NCBI RefSeq assembly: GCF_938015485.1
Contig: NZ_CALLVU010000143.1
Location: forward strand, 1-9,830
Length of the DNA stretch: 9,830 nt
Source of the DNA: an uncultured Lachnoanaerobaculum sp.
GTDB taxonomy: Bacteria; Bacillota; Clostridia; Lachnospirales; Lachnospiraceae
Direction: 5' to 3'
Part shown: positions 5,130 through 9,830 of the stretch, piece after piece
How the letters are laid out: each line of letters opens with the position of its first letter
How positions within the stretch are numbered: the first letter of the stretch is position 1
Translations under genes and position numbers: made by a program
The notes under the pieces: generated by a model
The model's input: only the letters and a program-made list of their open reading frames with translations
What the model was told of the DNA's origin: nothing
Databases searched by the model: none

Positions 5130-5672
5130 ATGAGAATAGGACACGGATATGATGTACATAAGCTTGTAGAGGGAAGAAAGCTTATAATAGGCGGCGTTGA
5201 AATAGAACATTCACTGGGACTTTTGGGTCACTCGGATGCGGATGTACTCTTGCATGCAATAATGGACAGTCTGCTGGGTGCCGCAGCTTTGGGAGATATA
5301 GGAAAGCATTTCCCGGACAGCGATGAAAGATATAAAGGGATAAGCAGTGTAGAACTTTTGAAAAAAGTTGCTAATATACTTGACGAGAACACATATATAA
5401 TAGAAAATATAGATGCTACCGTCATAGCTCAAAAGCCGAAGCTTGCGCCATATATTGAAAAGATGAAGGAAGTTATATGCGATACTTTAAACATTTCACC
5501 GAATCAGCTCAATATAAAGGCAACTACGGAAGAAGGACTCGGCTTTACAGGAGATGAAAGCGGTATTGCGGCACACAGCGTTTGTCTTTTGAATTCTGTC
5601 AGAGATGCATTTTATATAAATCCGTCTCTCAGAGATTGTGAAAGCTGTGGGGGCTGCCAAAATAAAGAATAA
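5130..5672 (+). CDS. ispF: 2-C-methyl-D-erythritol 2,4-cyclodiphosphate synthase
   Basis: Makes 2-C-methyl-D-erythritol 2,4-cyclodiphosphate from its CDP-ME 2-phosphate precursor, a step of the non-mevalonate isoprenoid pathway; the enzyme is a cytoplasmic trimer. The zinc ligands Asp8, His10 and His42 are at canonical positions (GYDVHKL; GHSDADVLLHAIMDSLLGAA), and the substrate motif IKATTEEGLGFTG lies at about 130-142. The usual length is near 157 residues; this protein has 180. The extra C-terminal stretch contains a CESCGGC cluster (CX2CX2C) and ends QNKE. The frame is clean, so the tail looks like a true extension, and its role is unknown. Ribosome site AAGG at 5121-5124. A strong terminator lies 13 bases upstream of the ATG; cysS follows after 11 bases, starting the ispF-cysS-mrnC-rlmB-ldh run. 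Confidence 0.95.
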   Translation: MRIGHGYDVHKLVEGRKLIIGGVEIEHSLGLLGHSDADVLLHAIMDSLLGAAALGDIGKHFPDSDERYKGISSVELLKKVANILDENTYIIENIDATVIAQKPKLAPYIEKMKEVICDTLNISPNQLNIKATTEEGLGFTGDESGIAAHSVCLLNSVRDAFYINPSLRDCESCGGCQNKE

Positions 5673-5683
5673 AAAGGGAAAAT

Positions 5684-7093
5684 ATGAAAATTTTTAATAC
5701 ACTTTCCGGAAGAAAAGAAGAGTTTGTACCTATAGAAGCAGGAAAAGTCAGAATGTATGTCTGTGGACCTACAGTATATAATTTGATACATATCGGTAAT
5801 GCCAGACCGATGATTTTCTTTGATACTGTAAGAAGATATTTTGAGTACAGAGGTTATAAAGTAAACTATGTTTCAAACTTCACAGATGTGGACGACAAGA
5901 TAATCAATAAGGCTATAGAAGAGGGAGTAGACGCAGCCGTTATTTCACAGAGATATATAGATGAATGTAAGAAAGATATGGCGGCTATGAATGTACTTCC
6001 TGCCACCAAAAATCCGCTTGCCACACAGGAAATAGGCGGAATGGAAGATATGATAGGTGAGCTTATTAATAGCGGTCACGCCTATGTGGCAAAGGACGGT
6101 ACAGTTTACTTCAGAGTAAAGAGCTTTAAAGACTACGGAAAACTTTCACATAAGAATATAGACGAGCTTCAGTCAGGTTTTAGAGAAATAAAGGTGACAG
6201 GAGAAGACGGTAAGGAAGACAGCAACGACTTCGTACTTTGGAAACCGAAAAAAGAAGGTGAACCATATTGGGATTCACCGTGGTCAAAAGGCAGACCGGG
6301 TTGGCATATAGAGTGTTCGGTAATGAGCAAGAAATATCTGGGAGATCAGATAGATATCCACGGTGGCGGTGAGGATCTTATATTCCCGCATCATGAGAAT
6401 GAAATAGCTCAGTCGGAGTCTGTAAGCGGCAAAAGCTTTGCAAATTATTGGATGCACAATGCATTCTTAAATATTGACAATAAAAAGATGAGTAAGTCTG
6501 CAGGAAACTTTTTTACGGTAAGAGATATAAGTGAGAAGTATGATTTGCAGGTACTTAGGTTCTTTATGCTCTCGGCACACTACAGAAGTCCGTTGAACTT
6601 CTCTGCAGATCTTATGGAAGCTGCAAAGAACAGTCTTGAGAGAATACTTACAGGTGTTGACAACATAAAGAGTGCTATACAAAGAGACAATAAGGCGCCG
6701 ATTAGTGATGCCGAGCTTTCAAATCTTGAGATTGCCAAGGTACTTAAGGATAAATTTGTAGCTGCAATGGATGACGATTTCAATACTGCAGACGCTATCA
6801 GTGCGATATTTGAACTTATAAAGCTTTCAAACACTACATTGAATGAAGCTTCAACTGCCGAGTATGCAAAAGGACTTTTAAAAGTAATAGAGCCTCTTTG
6901 TGACGTCCTGGGAATTATCACGGAAAGAAAGGTTGAAATCCTTGACAGTGAGATAGAAGATTTGATAACACAAAGGACACAGGCCAGAAAGAATAAGGAT
7001 TTTGCACTTGCAGATAAGATAAGAAACGATCTTCTTGAAAAGGGAATTGTACTTGAAGATACAAGAGAGGGTGTTAAATGGAAGAGATCTTAG
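5684..7093 (+). CDS. cysS: Cysteinyl-tRNA synthetase
   Basis: A class I aminoacyl-tRNA synthetase of 469 residues, normal for bacteria, that attaches cysteine to tRNA-Cys using ATP. Class I signatures are HIGN (36-39, in YNLIHIGNARP) and KMSKS (268-272). The zinc ligands that select the cysteine thiol are visible as Cys27 (YVCGPTVYN), Cys211 (WHIECSVMS), His236 and Glu240 (FPHHENEIAQSE). The C-terminal DALR-like helical domain and the basic RNARTQARKNKDF-like end region (ITQRTQARKNKDFALADKIR) for anticodon recognition are present. The AAGGG ribosome site at 5674-5678 supports the ATG. There is no T-box leader before it; it is an internal gene of the ispF run. Its last 16 bases overlap mrnC. 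Confidence 0.97.
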   Translation: MKIFNTLSGRKEEFVPIEAGKVRMYVCGPTVYNLIHIGNARPMIFFDTVRRYFEYRGYKVNYVSNFTDVDDKIINKAIEEGVDAAVISQRYIDECKKDMAAMNVLPATKNPLATQEIGGMEDMIGELINSGHAYVAKDGTVYFRVKSFKDYGKLSHKNIDELQSGFREIKVTGEDGKEDSNDFVLWKPKKEGEPYWDSPWSKGRPGWHIECSVMSKKYLGDQIDIHGGGEDLIFPHHENEIAQSESVSGKSFANYWMHNAFLNIDNKKMSKSAGNFFTVRDISEKYDLQVLRFFMLSAHYRSPLNFSADLMEAAKNSLERILTGVDNIKSAIQRDNKAPISDAELSNLEIAKVLKDKFVAAMDDDFNTADAISAIFELIKLSNTTLNEASTAEYAKGLLKVIEPLCDVLGIITERKVEILDSEIEDLITQRTQARKNKDFALADKIRNDLLEKGIVLEDTREGVKWKRS

Positions 7094-7527
7094 ATTATCT
7101 TCTAAAGCCCTTTAATATGGAAAGAAAAGAAGCTACAGAGTTTTCACCTTTGGTACTTGCCTATATAGGTGATGCCGTATACGAACTGATGATAAGAAGT
7201 ATACTGGTTTCAAGAGGCAACAGACCTGTAAATAAGTTAAACAAAGATGCCACTTCTTTGGTTAAGGCTGCAGCACAGTCCGAGATTGTAAAGCTGATAA
7301 GTGATAATCTGAGCGAGGAAGAGTACACCGTCTTTAAAAGAGGCAGGAACTCGTCACCTCATACTATGGCAAAAAACGCCAGCATGAGCGATTACAAGTA
7401 TGCTACAGGTTTTGAAGCGCTTATAGGATTTTTGTACTTGGACAACAGATGTGACAGAGCGTTGGAACTTGTAAAACTTGGAGTTGATCTGTATTTGAAT
7501 AAAAATGATATTGGAGTAAAGATATGA
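7078..7527 (+). CDS. mrnC: Mini-ribonuclease III
   Basis: A small RNase III-like endonuclease without a double-stranded-RNA-binding domain. In Bacillus it matures 23S rRNA ends. It has 149 residues, close to the family's length. The catalytic helix reads LAYIGDAVYELMIR, with Asp32 as the expected metal ligand. The second acidic motif is in ATGFEALIGFLYL, with Glu113. Between them, PVNKLNKDATSLVKAAAQ and the RGRNSS segment are characteristic of Mini-III. The ATG overlaps cysS by 16 bases and has AGAGAGG at 7064-7070. Its own stop overlaps the rlmB ATG by ATGA. The cysS-mrnC-rlmB order is the same as in Bacillus (cysS-yazC-yacO), which supports the call. Confidence 0.94.
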   Translation: MEEILDYLLKPFNMERKEATEFSPLVLAYIGDAVYELMIRSILVSRGNRPVNKLNKDATSLVKAAAQSEIVKLISDNLSEEEYTVFKRGRNSSPHTMAKNASMSDYKYATGFEALIGFLYLDNRCDRALELVKLGVDLYLNKNDIGVKI

Positions 7528-8279
7528 ATGAGAATGCCGTTGAGGGTAGAAATGTGGTAATAGAGGCTTTTAGAAGCGGGAAAACCGTTGATAAGCTGTA
7601 TATTCAGGACGGACTGAAGGATTATGCTATTTCCACCATTCTTCGTGAAGCGAAAAAGCATGGTACATATGTAAACTTTGTAAATAAGGACAGACTTGAC
7701 GGCATGAGTGAGACAGGAAAGCATCAGGGAGTCATTGCAATAGTTGCCGCATATGAGTATGCAAGTGTGGAAGATATTTTGGAAAAAGCAAGGCAAAACG
7801 GTGAGCCGCCTTTTGTGTTTATTTTGGACGGTATAGAAGATCCGCACAATCTGGGTGCTATTATAAGAACCGCAAACCTTTGCGGTGCGCACGGTGTGAT
7901 TATTCCGAAGCACAGAGCCGTAGGACTTACCGCCGCAGTTGCCAGAGCTTCTGCAGGAGCAATCAATTATACGCCTGTAGCCAAGGTTACCAATATCAAC
8001 AAGACCATGAAAGAGTTAAAGGATGCAGGAATGTGGTTCGTATGTGCTGACATGGGTGGCGAAAAGATGTATAATATAGACTTGACAGGCAGTATAGGCC
8101 TCATCATAGGAAACGAGGGGGACGGAGTAAGCGAAGGCGTCAAGAAAAATTGCGATTTCATAGCTTCTATACCGATGAAGGGAGATATAGATTCATTGAA
8201 TGCATCAGTCGCCTGCGGTGTACTGGCATATGAAATAGTCAGACAGAGGATTGCGAAAGGAGCAAAATATGAGAAGTGA
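7524..8279 (+). CDS. rlmB: 23S rRNA 2'-O-methyltransferase of the TrmH/RlmB (SPOUT) family
   Basis: A 251-residue SPOUT-fold methyltransferase that uses S-adenosylmethionine to methylate a ribose 2'-OH. The RlmB branch targets guanosine 2251 of 23S rRNA (E. coli numbering). An N-terminal substrate-binding domain (about 1-75, beginning NAVEGRNVVIEAF) precedes the SPOUT domain. Its motif 1 is DGIEDPHNLGAIIRTA (102-117, with Asn109 and catalytic Arg115). Motif 2 is IIGNEGDGVS (G196-N197-E198) and motif 3 is SIPMKGDIDSLNASVA, forming the knot and cofactor pocket. Length and N-terminal domain fit RlmB/YacO better than tRNA TrmH, but exact target specificity is inferred. GGAG at 7513-7516 gives a good ribosome site. 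It overlaps mrnC by four bases and the downstream ldh start by eleven. Bacillus has rae1 (yacP) and sigH next; here they are replaced by ldh. Confidence 0.9.
   Translation: MNENAVEGRNVVIEAFRSGKTVDKLYIQDGLKDYAISTILREAKKHGTYVNFVNKDRLDGMSETGKHQGVIAIVAAYEYASVEDILEKARQNGEPPFVFILDGIEDPHNLGAIIRTANLCGAHGVIIPKHRAVGLTAAVARASAGAINYTPVAKVTNINKTMKELKDAGMWFVCADMGGEKMYNIDLTGSIGLIIGNEGDGVSEGVKKNCDFIASIPMKGDIDSLNASVACGVLAYEIVRQRIAKGAKYEK
8256..8262 (+). promoter_or_regulatory. Ribosome binding site deciding the ldh start
   Basis: AAAGGAG lies six bases before the ATG at 8269. The frame is also open back to a TTG at 8251, but that start would lie upstream of this strong site, and the extra residues (RKEQN) match nothing in the LDH family. 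The ATG is the start. Confidence 0.85.
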
Positions 8280-9222
8280 TAAAAGAAAAGTCGTACTTGT
8301 AGGATGCGGCATGGTAGGTATGAGCTATGCTTATGCCATGTTAAACCAAAATACAGTGGACGAGCTTGTTCTTATAGATGTCAACAGACTTAGAGCCGAA
8401 GGTGAAGCTATGGACCTTAACCACGGTCTTGCATTCTCAGGATCACATATGAGAATATGGGCAGGAGACTATAATGACTGCAACAATGCTGATATCGTGG
8501 TTATTTGTGCAGGTGTGGCTCAGGCTCCGGGTGAAAGCAGAAGAGATCTTCTAAAGAGAAATATGGAGGTCTTCAAATCAATAATAGACCCTATCACAGA
8601 GAGCGGCTTTAACGGTATCTTTTTGGTAGCCACAAACCCTGTAGATATAATGACCGAGATCACATATAAACTTAGCGGTTTCAACCCTAGAAGAGTAATA
8701 GGATCAGGTACGGCACTGGATTCCGCAAGATTAAAATATCTTTTGGGCTCTTATATACAGGCAGATCCCAGAAGTGTACATGCTTATGTTATCGGTGAGC
8801 ACGGTGACTCCGAGTTTGTACCTTGGTCAAATGCGTTGCTTGCAACCAAGCCTATCGACGACATCATAGCCGAGTCAAAGGGCAAGCTTAAGATGGAAGA
8901 GCTCAGCCGTATCGAGGAAGAGGTACGAACTGCGGCTTACAAGATAATCGAAGCCAAAAGAGCGACATACTACGGTATCGGTATGAGTCTTACAAGGATT
9001 ACAAAGGCAATACTCGGTAACGAGAACTCGGTCATAACAGTTTCGGCAAACTTGCGTGGTGAGTACGGACAGAACGATGTTTTCGTAGGAGTACCATGTG
9101 TAGTAAACAGTTCAGGTATCCAGAGAATACTTGAGATATCACTCACAGACGAAGAGAAGGCAAAGTTCGCCGAGTCATGTGAAGAGCTGAGACAGACATA
9201 TGATGAGTTGAATGAGAAATAA
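8269..9222 (+). CDS. ldh: L-lactate dehydrogenase
   Basis: Reduces pyruvate to L-lactate with NADH, regenerating NAD+ in fermentation. It has 317 residues from the ATG at 8269, standard length. The NAD-binding GCGMVG is at 12-17, with the NAD-selecting Asp37 in LIDVN. The mobile loop reads VAQAPGESRRDLL: Gln85 (classical Gln102) marks lactate over malate specificity, and Arg91 is classical Arg109. Asp151 and Arg154 (classical 168, 171) and the catalytic His178 (classical 195, in IGEHGDSE) complete the site. TYYGIGMSL follows near 240. For the fructose-1,6-bisphosphate site, His171 (classical 188) is present and classical Arg173 is replaced by Lys156, so allosteric activation is likely but not certain. 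The start overlaps the end of rlmB by eleven bases, so it is probably co-transcribed. A terminator follows. Confidence 0.96.
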   Translation: MRSDKRKVVLVGCGMVGMSYAYAMLNQNTVDELVLIDVNRLRAEGEAMDLNHGLAFSGSHMRIWAGDYNDCNNADIVVICAGVAQAPGESRRDLLKRNMEVFKSIIDPITESGFNGIFLVATNPVDIMTEITYKLSGFNPRRVIGSGTALDSARLKYLLGSYIQADPRSVHAYVIGEHGDSEFVPWSNALLATKPIDDIIAESKGKLKMEELSRIEEEVRTAAYKIIEAKRATYYGIGMSLTRITKAILGNENSVITVSANLRGEYGQNDVFVGVPCVVNSSGIQRILEISLTDEEKAKFAESCEELRQTYDELNEK

Positions 9223-9238
9223 AAAACAATGTTATACT
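9208..9238 (+). promoter_or_regulatory. Possible extended -10 promoter ahead of the MerR-type gene
   Basis: TGTTATACT (9230-9238) is an extended -10 element with TATACT. A possible -35, TTGAAT (9208-9213), lies 19 bases upstream, within the end of ldh. A 19-base spacer is the hallmark of promoters activated by MerR-family proteins, but the dyad seen nearby is downstream, not inside the spacer. Weak call. Confidence 0.3.
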
Positions 9239-9253
9239 GATTTATAAGTATAA
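9232..9253. promoter_or_regulatory. Inverted repeat after ldh (possible operator)
   Basis: TTATACT, eight bases, AGTATAA: perfect seven-base arms overlapping the possible -10 box. Its geometry (7-8-7, TTA...TAA ends) equals that of the dyad at 2402-2423, although the arms differ in sequence. It may be a binding site for the downstream MerR-type regulator, or a chance A+T-rich dyad. Confidence 0.35.
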
Positions 9254-9291
9254 GAGTGCCATATATGATAACAACATAATATGGCACTTTT
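9252..9291 (+). terminator. Intrinsic terminator of the ldh operon
   Basis: AAGAGTGCCATAT pairs with ATATGGCACTTTT (13 pairs, one G:U) around a 14-base loop, and the right arm itself supplies the T-run. It ends the ispF-cysS-mrnC-rlmB-ldh unit. Because the right arm ends in T and the left begins with A residues, it may also work from the other strand. Confidence 0.8.
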
Positions 9292-9310
9292 GACATCTTT
9301 GTTTCATTTT

Positions 9311-9317
9311 GGAGGGG
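9311..9317 (+). promoter_or_regulatory. Ribosome binding site deciding the TTG start of the MerR-type gene
   Basis: GGAGGGG lies about six bases (from GGAGG) before an in-frame TTG at 9322. A GTG at 9317 is out of frame, and no in-frame ATG precedes the DNA-binding helix, so TTG is the only sensible start. Confidence 0.75.
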
Positions 9318-9321
9318 TGAC

Positions 9322-9830
9322 TTGAAGGATAAATATTATTCTATCGGAAAGGTATCTGAGATATGTAATATACCGATAAAAACCTTGAGGTATTATGACA
9401 AGATAAATGTAATGGTACCTAATCTAAGACAGGAAAATAATAATTATAGATATTATAGCCATGATCAGATGGTGAGACTGTTTATAATTAAAAGATTAAG
9501 ATATTTAGGTTTTTCGTTGGAAGAGGTTAAAAATATCTTGAAAGAGGAAGATATAAAAAGAATTGAGACAATTGTAGAAAAAAAGCAAAACTCCATTAAA
9601 GCAGAGATTGAAGAATTAAATAAAAAGTATGAGGAAGCTACAACTTTAAAAAATAAAATTCATACAGCATATGAAATCCTTGAAAATAGTAACAGTTATA
9701 GTGCTGAATCATCTTTTAAGTTAGAAAAACAAAGAGAAGTTTATGTGTTCAGCAAAACTACTATGATGCAGTCATATAAAAATGAAAACGTTAATCTGGA
9801 AAAATGGATTGATATAATAGAATCGGCTAA
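9322..9830 (+). CDS. MerR-family transcriptional regulator (3'-truncated)
   Basis: The first 169 residues of a DNA-binding regulator whose end lies outside the window. The N-terminal winged HTH is clear: YYSIGKVSEICNIPIKTLRYYD (residues about 5-26; key residues Ile8, Gly9, Thr21, Leu22, Arg23, Tyr24, Tyr25), a wing with NNNYRYYS near 43-50, and a second helix pair with IKRLRYLGFSLEEVKNIL. A long charged helix (about 78-118, Lys/Glu-rich with hydrophobic heptads) is the antiparallel dimerisation coiled coil. The part from about residue 130 (REVYVFSKTT) begins a C-terminal effector domain, as in BmrR-like multidrug or GyrI-like sensors, but too little is present to name a ligand. It starts with TTG behind a strong ribosome site. 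The DNA is visibly more A+T-rich than the preceding genes, with many AAA, AAT and ATA codons. Confidence 0.88.
   Translation, partial: MKDKYYSIGKVSEICNIPIKTLRYYDKINVMVPNLRQENNNYRYYSHDQMVRLFIIKRLRYLGFSLEEVKNILKEEDIKRIETIVEKKQNSIKAEIEELNKKYEEATTLKNKIHTAYEILENSNSYSAESSFKLEKQREVYVFSKTTMMQSYKNENVNLEKWIDIIESA

Noticed and set aside
5040..5130. T-box or other riboswitch before ispF-cysS
   Set aside because: The leader is too short, and I see no T-box sequence, specifier stem or known aptamer core; only two simple hairpins.
8082..8110. TTGACA inside rlmB as an internal ldh promoter
   Set aside because: At the correct distance there is only CATAGG, a poor -10. It is also about 180 bases from the ldh start.
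8251..8268. TTG at 8251 as the ldh start
   Set aside because: The strong AAAGGAG site lies after it, and the ATG at 8269 gives the standard LDH N-terminus.
9290..9321. TTGACA at 9290-9295 as -35 for the MerR-type gene
   Set aside because: The expected -10 position falls on the ribosome site GGAGGG. The T residues belong to the ldh terminator.
1..9830. CRISPR arrays, insertion sequences, tRNA/rRNA genes, toxin-antitoxin or phage genes
   Set aside because: I saw no direct repeat arrays, transposase motifs, terminal inverted repeats or structured RNA genes. The window is ordinary chromosomal core with short intergenic gaps.

Overview
The window looks like chromosome of a low-GC, anaerobic, Gram-positive bacterium of the Clostridia, most likely Lachnospiraceae. 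The pointers are Ile codons rich in ATA, Arg codons rich in AGA, a mini-RNase III, a QueH-type epoxyqueuosine reductase, HPr carrying the regulatory Ser46, and an L-lactate dehydrogenase with the pattern of a fructose-1,6-bisphosphate-activated enzyme. Genus cannot be fixed from this sequence. All supported genes are on the + strand and densely packed.

Layout. (1) 1-2258: end of a carbohydrate ABC uptake operon: a 5'-truncated MalF/UgpA-type permease, a MalG/UgpE-type permease and an RpiR-family regulator with a sugar-phosphate-sensing SIS domain. The solute-binding protein is probably just outside the window. (2) 2259-2481: a structured intergenic region with two good sigma-A promoters, a strong hairpin and a dyad. 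(3) 2482-4346: the primary sigma factor rpoD, translationally coupled to queH. (4) 4343-5116: canonical HPr (ptsH) with its own near-consensus promoter, a promoter/terminator module, then a small HPr-like protein that lacks the phosphorylatable histidine, then a strong terminator. (5) 5130-9222: ispF, cysS, mrnC, rlmB and ldh, spaced by a few bases or overlapping. The first four recall the Bacillus ispF-gltX-cysE-cysS-mrnC-rlmB neighbourhood without gltX and cysE; ldh is an added terminal gene. A terminator follows ldh. (6) 9322-9830: the start of a more A+T-rich MerR-family regulator that begins with TTG and runs off the window.

How the genes fit together. Most are housekeeping: transcription (rpoD), tRNA modification and charging (queH, cysS), rRNA maturation and modification (mrnC, rlmB), isoprenoid synthesis (ispF), fermentative NAD+ regeneration (ldh) and PTS phosphotransfer or carbon control (ptsH and its His-less relative). 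I see no mobile element, CRISPR array, rRNA or tRNA gene and no clear defence or biosynthetic system. The most notable signals are the His-less HPr paralogue beside true HPr, intrinsic terminators placed so close to the next start codon that no promoter fits between them, and a cysteine-rich tail on IspF.
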